A DNA stretch of 64,000 bases, taken from the NCBI GenBank assembly GCA_032718865.1, contig JALUTQ010000040.1:62001-126000 (forward strand), written 5' to 3'. Shown piece after piece: positions 52,470 through 63,534 of this stretch; within the stretch, counting starts at the first letter, position 1, and every line of letters starts with the position of its first letter. The position numbers and the translations under genes were made by a program. The notes under the pieces are model-generated. The model was not told the origin of the DNA. It saw nothing but the letters and a program-made list of their open reading frames with translations, and made no database searches. Source of the DNA: Tilletia caries (lineage: Eukaryota; Basidiomycota; Exobasidiomycetes; Tilletiales; Tilletiaceae).

Positions 52470-53021
52470 TGAGTCCGCTGACCGATCGAGTGGATATCTT
52501 GGGCTTCTTGGATCAGGCGTTGACATGTTTGTTTGATGATGCTCAGTTCGAAGTCCGTATGATACCCTATCCTTACGAGTTGAAAGCGATGTTGCGTGAG
52601 TGCTTGTGAATCCTGAAACTGGCCCTTCAGCCAAAGTAAATTGGCCCTTCAGCAACAGCAGGCGCTAGAGTTGGAGTTGGAGCATAACTTCAGTAAGTAA
52701 CCTCACGTGCTGAAGTTGGTCCTTTAGCAATGGATACGTCTGACATTAAACCCTTCGCTGTCTTTTCTTGGAACAGAGAACCTCCAAGATGAGTACAAGG
52801 CTCACATGTACCAGTGGATGGAGCTGGACAACGCCAAAGCAATGCTCCGCGAACGCGAGCGTCAAAGCTTCGAAGACCGAGAGCGTCAACACATGGAAGA
52901 ACTGGTTGAAAATGCACGCAAGGCCCAAGCGGCGAAGGCGGATGCGTCGGCCGCGCTTCGATACCTTCGAAGGTGCCTGATCTTCTTCAAACCGCTGGAT
53001 CTGACTCCACATTACACCTGA
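52470..53021 (+). CDS. Coiled-coil protein fragment, C-right copy
   Basis: Mirror of 33697-34250. Exon-like parts: RVDILGFLDQALTCLFDDAQ, FEVRMIPYPYELKAML (acceptor GCTCAG, donor GTGAGT), QQQALELELEHNF (donor GTAAGT), and LQDEYKAHMYQWMELDNAKA through ALRYLRR, ending at 53021 (it ends one codon context differently from the left copy). Function unknown. Confidence 0.4.
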
Positions 53022-53379
53022 CTGTACCGGTCGCTTTCATGTTCAGACGCCGCTCCCTCCAATAAAAATTGATACTTTGATCTCACCACTGATGCGCTTT
53101 CCTCATCAATCAGCTTTCATTACTGTCAATTTGCCAGGAAGAGACGCAAAGAAGAGGCATATCTGCTTCTCTGTCTGCTACCAGGCACATTTGTGTCTGA
53201 TGTAGGCTGTAGCCGTGCAGGTCTGTTCGAACGAGAAGGCCCCACTCTCTAAGTCAGGCTTGTCAACTCGAAGCCCCTTCCGGGATGCAACGCTCGCCAG
53301 CTGATAAATTCCACATCAAATATGTATAAATGATGCTGTTGGAGGCTGCAGAAAGATAGGATCGCATGATCCTCTTCTT

Positions 53380-54155
53380 TGCTGGCTAATCGTTTTTCTT
53401 ACGATGGAAGGGTATTAGAAACAGATAGAAAGTGATTGTACTGTCAGAGAGGCATGGACGGATGAACGCTGATCGTGTTCGCACGATGCAACACATCAAG
53501 AGCTCATTATCGAAGCTCGAACGAAGTGCGCTTGCGACCGATCCATATATAGCACTGTAAGTCGGCGTTGAGGCGATCTTCGTCCAAAAAGGGAAGAGAA
53601 GGAGTTTCAGTTCAGGCGTCGTGCTCAAGCGCAAAAATGACTATAGAGTCATATCGACCAGCGTGATGAGGCGGCGAAGGAGGAGGGGAAAGACGTACAT
53701 GGGCTGTCGAGTCGTGGTCTCGCTCTCGTCGGCAAGGTGAAAACGAGGAAGATACCATCCCCATGTCAGGAGGCCGAGGATAGCACCGTTTGGCCCAACT
53801 CCATGGGGTCGTGGTCATGGCCATGGTCGTGGTTGAGGAGAAGTCGCAGGATAACCTAGACGTAAGGAGAGATGATCCAGATCACTGCGGCGGGGGGAGT
53901 GAAGAGAACGTAATGATGGGAATGGGGATGAACTCACCTCCTCGCGCCAGTTGATATCCGGCATCCTTAGGACGCTGATGCAACTGTGGTTGGCAGTCGC
54001 AGATGAAGGGAAAATCGGGAGGACCTGGATGTGGGTTTGTTGAGGAGCGAGACGGGGAGGTATGAGAAACGTACTCGACGCTTGCGCGACAAGGACTGCC
54101 ACCACTGCTCTGAGTATCGGAGTCTATCGTCTATCTCGATCTCGAACTTTGTCAT
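53380..54155 (-). CDS. Small hypothetical gene, C-right copy
   Basis: Mirror of 32563-33407. The - strand starts MTKFEIEIDDRLRYSEQWW at 54155; the His/Asp-rich piece is near 53825. No family recognised. Confidence 0.35.
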
Positions 54156-54340
54156 ACAGCTGACTTTGCCTTTCGGATTCGCTTTCTATTTTTCATCAGA
54201 AACTCTCAACTCACGGCCACCGCTAAGTGTGATATGCACACTGGAACTTCGGAAACTGAATCACCCTTGCTCTTCCAATCTTCGGATCCTTGGCCGCGTC
54301 CAGCTCTCCTCATCTCCGCTGAGTTTCTTGCGTCTTTTCT

Positions 54341-54850
54341 TTGCACATGATCTTTCACCGTGGTGCTGACAACACTTTGCCCTCAACAGCCATCTTTACT
54401 GGCCGCCACAACCTCTTTCTCGGCCACCTCCTCGACCAACCCCCGCCACTACGTTCCCTTCGATCCCACCCTTCAGGCAGCCCGCAGCATCTCCGCCCTT
54501 CTCACAGCCCTCCCCCGCCAACCCCTTCTCCCTCGCCCTGCTCTTCTTCTCCGGCGCATTTACGTCTCATACTCGCCAGCATCGCCACGACAGTGTGAGT
54601 ACAATCAGGCTTATCAACGTCCTCATCGATCTCATCTTGCCCTTTTCATACGCTGCAGTCATACGAGCGTCATTCTTGCGGCCAGAGCTGCGTCCTGTTT
54701 CTTGAGGATGTTGAAGAGGAGTGAGTAAATCCCGTCACCACGCTTGTATGCCCATGATTTATCTGAAGATGATGTAATCTCGCCAGTTCGTTCTGTTCGT
54801 TCCGTCCGTCTTGTTGGTCTTTGTGTTCTTTTGGCTCAAAAGAATGTGAG
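54341..54850 (+). pseudogene. Multi-pass membrane protein family, copy 2 (C-right)
   Basis: Mirror of the piece at 31993-32379. It continues through a GTGAGT donor (54720) into a hydrophobic exon FVLFVPSVLLVFVFFWLKRM (54787-54846) with its own GTGAGT donor. The present frame is broken between LFFSGAF and the next part. Confidence 0.5.
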
Positions 54851-56185
54851 TAGCTTGAACTATGGCTACACAGATCTCGTCCCATAGTCTGACTTCGATC
54901 ATAGCATTGCACCCTCCAATCCCTACGCCAAGATCTCAACACGCTCCAGAATCGATCTGCCGGACGATTCCTTCCCATTTCTCTCTACTACGCCCCCCGC
55001 TTCCATACGCACATACACGGTACACCCACGCACCTCGCCATCTCAGCCCGCTCCCCACATTCACCTACCATCAGCATTCGACCGGTTCGACAGGAGTGCG
55101 AGACGGAATCAGTCGTCGTAGTTCGCTCAGCTTAGGTGATAAATCTATTCTGATGAGCTCATAGGCAAACTACTAATAGACGTTAAGACACACGGCTGAG
55201 AACACAGACACTCAGCGGTCGGCGTCATGTTCAAACCTTCGAAGCAAAAGTACGTAACTCGAGGCTCTGAGATTCAGACTCTGTACTGTGCTGACCCATG
55301 CCTTTCCTTGTCTTCTCTTCGATTGCCATGCTCAGAAAGGCGGTGCGAGTGCTTGATTCCAAGTCCCGTCTATAGTCCGACGCCATCACTCTCACATTCC
55401 CACTCGCATTCCGGTCCCTCTTTTTCTCGGCATTCCTGGTACAACACACTCGCATACAGCAGCAACACTACCGTCACCGTCACCAACACGCAATCCGCTC
55501 GCCAATGCACTTCCTCAGCCGCCATCCCCACCCTCATTATCGCGCCCATAACGCCCGCATATCAGCATCGCTCCCACTCCATCAACATGAGCACACGCAC
55601 AGGGGCACAACCGCAGGTTCACTCCACCTCGCATTCGTCTTCTGCCTTCAACTCTCCTTACCCACCTCCGTTCAAAGCTCCTCTTCGCCGTGCCACAGTT
55701 CATCCTCGGCGCATTCCTCTGAGTCTCCGATCAGGCCAGAGCATCCCTCGGAGCTCGAGGGGACCGTATTGGTGAGTCCATCTCGCTCTCTCCCCCCTTT
55801 TCCTTCATAAGTATTGCAGATTTTCGGCCCTCGTTAAAGTTTCACTCTAATTGTTACAGCGCCCACCGCACCTCGACCCTCCTCCACTTCACCCAAGCGA
55901 TCTACCTGCTCCTCTCCGCCATTTTCCTCTCGAGAAGATCCGTAGAACGCGCCCTCGTCCGCTCCTCTGGCTCCGTCTCCATTCCAGCTCGGAACGACAG
56001 TCCCTTCACCGCACCTTTACCGGCCCTCATCTACAATGGCGAACATCACGAGGCAGCCGTGGTCGGCATGTGCATGACGGAAGCATGATCGGGATCGAGC
56101 TGCCTGTGGGACTCTTGGTTGCGGCTACCCTCGCGTGCATGTACGCCAACTTGTGACTCAGCAACCACGCCCATCTCATGGCTGG
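54781..56185. repeat. Diverged outer extension of block C, right arm
   Basis: Inverse homologue of 30545-31959, more diverged than the core. Homology stops near CTCATGGCTGGTAG (56185). Confidence 0.7.
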
Positions 56186-56920
56186 TAGTCTCATAGTATC
56201 TCTCCCTCCAATCCGTACGGCGATATTTCAAGATCTACAGAATCGTTACGCCGAACGATCCCTTCTCCTGGTCTTCTACTCCGCCCTCCTCTTCGACACA
56301 CACCCGCAGTCCACCGTATCAGCGAACTCATCATTCCCACTGGCGTATTCAACCGGCTCGAGAGTTCGGTGCTGCATTGGTCGTCGGTTTTGCTCAGCTC
56401 AGGTGATGAAACAATTTCTGATGAGCGCCATGGGCAAACCGAATCATAATCGGATCGAAGATGACAAGGGCTTCGGTCCACTGTGTAGTGAGTGTTTGCC
56501 GTTGCTTCATCTCGCTGCCTTTAGTCTTCGCGGGTCTGATTCTTTCTTCACGCCGCACCCGGTCTCATACATGAACACTGTCCGGGAGGCCCGAATGCAC
56601 AGATCTCTACCATGATTTGATCCCTGTCGCAGCATTTCTCCCCACAGTCCGTACGCCACACAATCAATACTCCAAAGGATCCCTTCTCCCAAGACTTCAT
56701 CTCCTGGTCCCTCACTCCTCCTGTCCTTCCCCGCGCACGCAAACACCCGCAGTTCGCCATCCCAGCCCACTCCTCTCACTACCTCGCAATCAATATTCGA
56801 CCGTCATCGGTATCAGGTGCGGTGTCGCACGGCCGCATCGGTTATCGCTCATCAGTTGTTGGACTTTGCTCAGCTCACGTGATGATTCTATTTCTGATGG
56901 GCTTCATGGGCAAGCCGACA
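55120..56920 (+). repeat. Three diverged direct-repeat modules
   Basis: GCTCAGCT(C/T)A(G/C)GTGAT followed by an ATTCTGATGAGC-like segment and a GGCAAAC-like segment occurs near 55127, 56394 and 56873, each preceded by similar CCC(A/G)CCGCAG..-type sequence. They look like copies of a 3' part of the membrane-protein gene; a related copy lies at 31.52-31.60 kb (inverse). Confidence 0.5.
55227..56157 (+). pseudogene. Multi-pass membrane protein family, copy 4
   Basis: A start ATGTTCAAACCTTCGAAGC with a GTACGT donor, then exon a (about 55340-55760) with SKLLFAVPQFILGAFL-stop and DQARASLGARG matching the exon a of copy 1, then exon b (about 55860-56157) with RTSTLLHFTQAIYLLLSAIF and ELPVGLLVAATLACMYANL. 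Stops and frame changes make it dead. Confidence 0.45.
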
Positions 56921-57069
56921 AACCGATCGGATCGAAGAGGGCGACGGCGACGTGATTTCGTTGCGGGAGCTAGGAATCATGCACGTCTGTTTTCTGCTAC
57001 GTGCTCGGATGCGCCTACGTCGACGGCTGGGAGTTCCACGAGCAGCATGACTTCTTCGAGCGTATAACT

Positions 57070-58168
57070 TTCAATGCAAGTGAGTCGTCGCCGTTGCTCC
57101 ACCTCGCTCGCTTTGCTCTTCGTATAGGTCTGATCTCTTTCTTCACGTTGCACCCGGTCTCGCCCGTTCCTGGCATTGTTTCCCAACCTGGTCTCGTCCT
57201 CCCTTTCCCTTGTCAATGCAGATGCATGCTTTCAGAAATCAGAACAGTCTTTACACGATCGGACACGAGCACAAGCATTGATAGTGTATAGCTCGGAATG
57301 TCAGACCATTGATACCATGATGGGAGTATGAACGCGGAGAAGGAGAAGGAGGTGAGAGGGGAATAAAGAACGAGAGAACGATCTACAGTGGTCAGGGTGC
57401 AATTGTTTTCCATATGATAAAAGGAAAGGATGGATGATACTCGCATGCGTATTGGGGAAAAGGGGTGGGGGGGGGGAGAGAGAAAAGAGGATACAGTCGC
57501 ATGATTTCTGTTGATTTCCAACGTAATCAGACATCCCGGAGCTGTTGATGCTTCGTTGGTGCGGGCTATCCGCTGATCCATCGCTTCCGACGTTTTATTC
57601 CCCAAATGATGCATGTTGAGGGAGGACGGAAGCACCAGATCAATTGTCCACAGATCAGAGAGACGAAAATTGCACAGAAGTAGGAAGCGGGATTGGCGAG
57701 CACGACACAAAACGGGCGGAGCGGCAAGGCGGTACAGGTTACAAGGGACTTAGAGACGGGCTGTGAGCCTAGGGGCTGCTGCACAGATCAGGGCGGAGCA
57801 GAGAACGGATTCGAGAAAACGATTCTGGAACAGGTCGAGAGGTGGATCGAGACGACGGAGCAGTGAGGCATCTTTGGCAAAATAAAGGGTCGCCAGATGC
57901 GGCGAGAGAGCTAGAGAGAACTGAGGTCTAGACAGTCAAAACCTTGTGCTGTCGAGATCGACCCGAGGCGAGACCGAGATCGTTGCATGGCCAGGCCAGC
58001 TTCTTGAATGACAGGAGTGGACCAAGGTTGAGAAGTCCTCGTCAGAGCACAGGCTTGAACGGACCAATTGTCTTGACTGTTCGAGGACCAGAGTCAGGAG
58101 AGGCCTGGTATGCCACAGACTTGACCAGGCCCGTCTTCTGAGGGACCAAGATGACCTGCTTCAGGCGA
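57070..58168. other. Intergenic
   Basis: No supportable gene. A G10 run is at 57467-57476. Confidence 0.4.
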
Positions 58169-59587
58169 TTATTGTGAGACCGTAAGCCTAGACGGTAGGG
58201 GCAAGGTCGGCTTTGCGGTGCTCAGTCTCCTGAACATCAGAGACCTGACGCGGCGAGCAGTCTTGGGTTGCCTGGATGGCGTGGCGGAATCGTAGGCATT
58301 ACCGATGACCGTATCGATGCGCCAGATGCTGTCCATTTGGGCCGATCGAGCCGCAGCAGCAGCGCTGGATACTATGGTCGTATTGACGGCGGTCTTCTTC
58401 AAGCAGAGCTCATCATTGTAGCCAAAGACATCCTCTTCGATCCTGTTCAGGTTCGGGTTTGGCAATGGCGCCGTCTGGTGAGCAGTAACCTTGGAGGCAA
58501 CAGCAAGGGGCTCGATATGCTGCTGGCTGACCAAACGCGAGGAAGAGACGACTGGGTCGATTGCTTTTCTGGCTGCTACCTTGGTGACGTGGCTGGACTG
58601 CAGCTGGGAGACGGGGCGATGGATGCCGACGGTCGGGCTGGAAGAAAACGAGGAGATTTGTTGAGCAGCAGCAGACTGCTGCGAAGGATCGGTGACAGTC
58701 TTCCGACCTGCGTTTACAGCAGGCTCGGCCTTGTGGACAGCCACTGGCCTCTGAACCGTGGATGAGGGCTGCTGAGGCTGAGAGGGCTGACCAGTTGTTA
58801 TCTTGGCGGTGGATTCGAGCTTGTTCCCCTCGCCAGAGCTAATCTTGGTTGCGGGATCTTCTGGAAGTACGCGGTCTGCATGTAAGGCCCCTAGAGAATA
58901 AAGCAGAGAAGAGAGAGCAATTTAAGATGTGAAGCGGATAGTCAGACCTCTGTTCCCACCATATAGGAGTGCTTGTAGGTTCTCTACTCACTCCGAAAGC
59001 ACGCTTCGTCGGCATAGAAGGGTGGCAGGCATCCTCGTGGCCGCTTCTCCGAACGAGCCTCGCGAGGAAGGATTTCTGTAGCCTTGGACGAGCAGTTGTG
59101 AAGGCTGTGGGAAGAGGACATCGTGCACGTCGGTAATGATAGTAAGCCAAGTGCCTCTGTGTTCGTTCAAACGAAATATGGACACAGTGATGCACGAGAA
59201 AGTAAGAACTCACATTGGAAACATCAAAATAGCATACTTGCCGTAGTCGTGGTCATCTACAGCCTCGATAAGGTCGGCATATTCGGCGCAGAACGTGTTT
59301 AAGAGACGAGAAGCTTTCTCGGTGGCTGTCTTCATCTGCAAAAGGGCCGAGTTGGCCCTGCCAGCGGACACAGACAGGGTACGCAGCTTCCTGGCAAGGA
59401 CGGTATTGGTGATGGTAGAAATGTTGTCCTCGAAAGGGCTCTTCAGGGTGGGCTCAAAGACAGTGACGCGGTTGAGAGCTGCATCAACAGCGCGCTTCTT
59501 GTAAGCAAGCTCGCGGAGGGCGCCGACAGCGAGGCGGTGGGCATAGGTGTCAACGGGAAGGCTGTTTGGGGTTGGCAAGGAAGACAT
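58169..59587 (-). CDS. Three-exon lineage-specific family protein, second copy
   Basis: Exons 59587-59214, 59104-58992 and 58890-58169 splice in frame (phases 2 and 1, as in the 15.3-kb gene) to 402 aa. Exon 1 is 374 nt in both genes. Exon 1 starts MSSLPTPNSLPVDTYAHRLA and keeps LARKLRTLSVSAGRANSALL and DHDYGKYAILMFP. Exon 2 is diverged but keeps PREARSEKRPRGCLPPFYAD. Exon 3 starts RALHADRVLPEDPATK and is Gln/Ser/Pro/Val-rich; the FxIExLQ repeats seen in the 15.3-kb gene are not evident and the protein is about 200 residues shorter. It appears intact. Flanked by relics (membrane-protein pieces, TRPY). Confidence 0.7.
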
Positions 59588-60299
59588 GCTGGCTTGTGTC
59601 TCTGCGGGAAGAGGGGGTTGGATGTGGTATGTAGAGAGGGGGATGGCTGGTAGGCACGGAGGATGAATGGGGTGGGAACGTGTGATGGTGGTGGAAGGGA
59701 AGAGGGACGAATTGAACGGAAGCGCTGGAGATCAGTAGAAGGTCAGCGTAACTTGCCACGAGGGCTCGTCCATTAGAGAAATGTGTGCCATGTTGTGCTC
59801 AGCGCGTTGCGAATGTCTGTCAACCTGTATAGGCTGTAGACATGTTCAACCGTGGCCCATTTGTTTGTTCAAAGAACTTGAGACCGCTCACCTGTAGCGC
59901 CTGAGGACGACGGCATTCGGCAGGAAACAAGCAAACCAGCAGGGAATTTTTCGCAGTTAGGTGGAGTGAGGAGGGAGGGTTGATTGTTCCTGGGAGCCTC
60001 GATGAAGCAATTTCCATACTGTATATGGGTGATTGACTGCACTACCCTGGTGAGTGAGAGCAGCAGGGGGGCATGATTCGCGCTAAGCCTCTTCGTACCA
60101 GATCAGGGTGGTTTGAGCCGCCGGCGTCCGTATCCGTCACGTCGTAGACATCCAGCTCATCTTCAACAACCACTCACTGAAGAAAAGCACGCATCCTTCA
60201 CTCCATCACTTCCACCTTGATCTGCTCTTCCTGTCGTCGAGACTGCGCTACCCTTCAGGCCCTCCGACAAATCTTCTCCACCGCGAGGGCGAGTCAACA
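59588..60299. other. Intergenic with CT/GA-rich leader
   Basis: No gene. 59590-59730 on the - strand is the pyrimidine-rich leader of the three-exon gene, closely similar to the leader at 15.11-15.27 kb. Confidence 0.45.
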
Positions 60300-61210
60300 T
60301 GCTCGTGCTGGTTCGTTCGTGTCAACTTGAGCTTGAACGCTTAAACTGCGTCTGTCGTCCTCGAGGAGAAGAGCGGATTTTGCCCGGCAGCAACTCGCCT
60401 GTGACTGTCTCGCGCTGGGCGCGATCGTGCTGTATCCACGGGTCGCCAGTATCTTCGTGGCAAATTCGGTTGTGCTGCTCAGCTTGAAAGCCAGTCTTCT
60501 TTATGAGTCGGGCGACGGTATGCTTTTCAGGTGCGTACCTTTGGACAAGGAGGGTGCACTTGGCACGACATTTTGGATCATGCTGACTTTACAAAACGCA
60601 TGACATTCAGGCTTCTGGTTCATTATGGTCCCCGGTCGAAGACCGAGAGACTTGGACACCGGGAACGATTCTCCGAAGGATGTTGCATATCTGCTTCTTT
60701 GCCCGTTATGTGGATCTCTCAGTGGCTACGACCTTCTCTCCGATCTTTTGCCCTCCGCTTTTCGTCATCTTCGCCGTCGTGACCAATATCATGCTCTTGA
60801 CGATCGTGATGTCGTCTTTGAGCAACACTTTTATGGTCAATGCGATGCTAGCAGAAGAAGAGTGAGCATACATGCGCTCCCACGGCGCTGTTGAGTATTC
60901 CTTTTCTGACCCTGATCTCCCTCCGATGCAGAGCTACCTGCCAGCATGCATGTCGCTCCATGGCCGGAGTCTCGTCGGACGCGTTGTTCAGCCACATTCC
61001 GCCTCTCAATCTCGTGGGTACGGCTATCATTCTGCCCTGCAGTTGCTTCGTGGGTGAAAGCTATCTCCACAAGACGCACGTCTCCTCGTCCGGGCTCTAC
61101 CCAAGCGCACTCATCGTAGACGTGGATGCGTACGGCGATCTGATCCCTACTGGACCGGAGGGCTCAGCCAGTCATAGCTTGGCAGGTAGCGGCCCTGGCT
61201 CAAACAGAGC
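60300..61210 (+). pseudogene. TRPY/Yvc1-like cation channel, C-terminal pore part, decayed
   Basis: In order on +: DCLALGAIVLYPRVASIFVA and NSVVLLSLKASLLYES (60401-60530), ETWTPGTILRRMLHICF, VDLSVATTFSPIFCPPLFVI, FAVVTNIMLLTIVMSSLSNT FMVNAMLAEEE (to 60861). A GTGAGC/ATGCAG intron still splices in frame to ATCQHACRSMAGVSSDALFS HIPPLNLVGTAIILP (60930 on). This follows the last transmembrane helices and the conserved post-pore segment of fungal Yvc1/TRPY vacuolar calcium channels. The 5' two thirds are missing and frames do not all connect. At about 61215 it runs into block A. The family role is release of Ca2+ from the vacuole. Confidence 0.65.
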
Positions 61211-61559
61211 GAACGACGAGGACGAGGACGATGATAACGACACGGAGAATGGGAGCAACATTGGAGATGGATATTTGGATGAAGTAATGTCTCATGTCGT
61301 TCAGGCTTCTACGATCAAGAACTCGGGAATTGGGGACACCGTGGCGGCCGAGAGTCTTGAGGGGGAGGATTCCGTGCCGGGCGGCCAGCAGCCAGTACTG
61401 GGCTCGGAAGGGTCAGCACCCGAGGACCCGCGACGTCCACTGTACGGCCAGCACCTCGGTCCGGAAGTTCCGCAAGCCCCAGACGGTCTCCCTTCCACCT
61501 CAAGAGGCGGGAGCGCAGAATCAGCAACGTCTTCCCAGCAGTCATCTTCGAACACTTTC

Positions 61560-62240
61560 ATGCCCCGAACACGAACACGCGCTACGACCGAGAGTTCCGT
61601 TCGGACTGGCGTTTCCATCCCTCTTGTTCCTAAACCGGGTCCGACATCTCCGTCGCCGCGCGGCCTGGGCTCGCTGACCAGTCCTCTGGCGCTGTTCGTT
61701 GGCGGCGGTGGAGGAGGAGGCACTGGTACAACGCCGACCTCTCGTCGCTCGAACAGAGGAAGTGCGGGCCCTCCTCTTCGAGAAGCCGCAAACGAGGCTG
61801 GTGCGGACGGCCCTGCAAGACGAATCATGGACGCCGGAGGGCAGGCCGCTTCGTCTCGGACCTTGCTGCAAGACGAACAGCGGGCGGCGAGATATTTGCC
61901 AGCAGGAAGTGCCTATGCGGTCGGGACTTTCCACTCGGCGGGTCCGAGTGCAGGTGCGGGAGATGGTGCTGCTGCTGTAGCTCAAGCGGAGTCATCAGGG
62001 CCTGGGCCTGGGCCTGGCCCTCAGCCCCATTCGCAAAACCATGGCTTGGTAGACTCGCCTGCGGCTCGGGCGCTGTTGAAGCGGATGGACAAGCTGGAGA
62101 AGAGCAACGAGGCGATGGTCGAGCTTCTTCGCTCGGTGAGTGACACTTCTTTCATGCAATGTTCGCATCTGCTGCCTCATCGCTGACATACTTACTGCCT
62201 TTCCCGACAGCTCGTCGCTGCGTCCTCCACCAACGATTGA
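61560..62240 (+). CDS. Hypothetical Gly/Ser/Pro-rich protein, A-right copy
   Basis: Exon 1 from MPRTRTRATTESSV (ATG 61560) to 62135, phase-0 intron 62136-62210 (GTGAGT...CGACAG), exon 2 62211-62240 encoding LVAASSTND. It has a poly-Gly run, a GPGPGPGPQPHSQ stretch and a coiled-coil end (LLKRMDKLEKSNEAM). The frame is open upstream through MSHVVQASTIKNSGIGDT (61289) and even across the block boundary into the TRPY relic (from 60891), so a longer protein is possible. No family recognised. Conserved splice sites in both arms argue for a real gene. Confidence 0.5.
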
Positions 62241-62604
62241 AGACAACATTTCCTATAATCATGTCCTACACTGAGAAGCCTCTGGCCAGCGACTTTTTCC
62301 CCTAATCTCATGGCCGCCGTTCGGTCCGGCTGAGCCTTTTTGATACATTCGAGTGAGCTGAGCATGATGCAGGCGATGTTGGAGATCAGTTTTTGAAGAG
62401 CTCGAAGCCGCATTCGCGAAGGCAATCCCTTTTTCGTCTCCTCCATTGCCGCTCCGAGCCCTCTCTGAAATCCCCTTGGAGCTTCTCAGAACCTCTCACC
62501 ATCATGGAGGACGTCGTTTGAAGAGAGTGAGGGGCGTGAGGGGGTCCAAAAGGATTCAACGATGTGGGGCCTGACAATAAAATAAATTGTGAACTTGAAC
62601 AAAA

Positions 62605-62720
62605 ACTCCGACTGCGGAGGTATTCGAACCCGCGCCGGAGAGAAACTGGTCCCAGTCTTGTACTTGGAGGACGCGCTTCTTGACAGCAACACTGAATACC
62701 ACCTATGCTAAACAGCTGTG
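62605..62720 (-). other. tRNA-like sequence, A-right copy
   Basis: Mirror of 19682-19798, with A and B boxes and a T5 on the - strand. Confidence 0.4.
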
Positions 62721-63534
62721 TCCTATGAAAACCTTTGCAGTCACAGATATATATACGCATCACACTGACACACATTGTCGCTGGGTTACGTACCAGGCCC
62801 TGTGAACTGCCCTACACAGTCAGATGACCTCGATCGCGAGGGCGAAGATGGCAGCGGAGCATGCGAACGACCGCTCGACCTCCCTCAACATGGCCATGTT
62901 CATCAATGCACAGTGTCAGTCCTACTGCGGCGACCCTGGCCTGCTCTCTACCTCGCCTGTTCCTCTATCGAGGAGCTTCTCGCCTGGCTGCCGAAGTGAG
63001 TTGGACTATGCGCGGGATTTGCAGGGCGCTTTCAATTGGGAACACACGTGCTGACAGAAAGCCGTATACATACGGACAGGTCTCAGCGCCGCCGAGCATC
63101 CCTCATCATCGTCGACACCAGTGCCTCAAGCTCCTTCGAGTCTCCCAGGACACCAAGGTCCAGCCCACCGACCACGGCCACATCGAGAGAGACGGCCCGC
63201 TTAACACTCAATCTTCGGCCTCCACGGTCTCGTCATTTCCGATGCACGGGCCAGGCTAAAGCCATCCGAGGGCGAAGATCTCTCCACGAGCGCCTCACAG
63301 CAGCTGGCACCGCCTCCATCCGGAAGGGCGGCCACAGTTCATCTTGCCACCAGGAGCGATCGTCATCGAGCCCGAGTCAGAGAGCGTCAAGTCTACAAGA
63401 TCTGTGAGGGCGATGCCTTTTTCTTCCGTGCTCATCACTACATCATCAACGCCCAACGGTGACGAGTACGCAAGTCTGGTGAAGATGCATGCATCCACTG
63501 GGCTCTCGGCAAGCATCGCAGTGTTCAATTCAAC

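Larger units (their letters stand above)
46695..54780. repeat. Inverted block C, right arm (core)
   Basis: Mirror of 31960-40035. It carries, in reverse order and strand, the membrane-protein exon b piece (46740-46940, +), the split tRNA-like sequence, copia, the trinucleotide tract, the SDHB fragment, the coiled-coil fragment and the small MTKFEIE gene. Confidence 0.92.
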
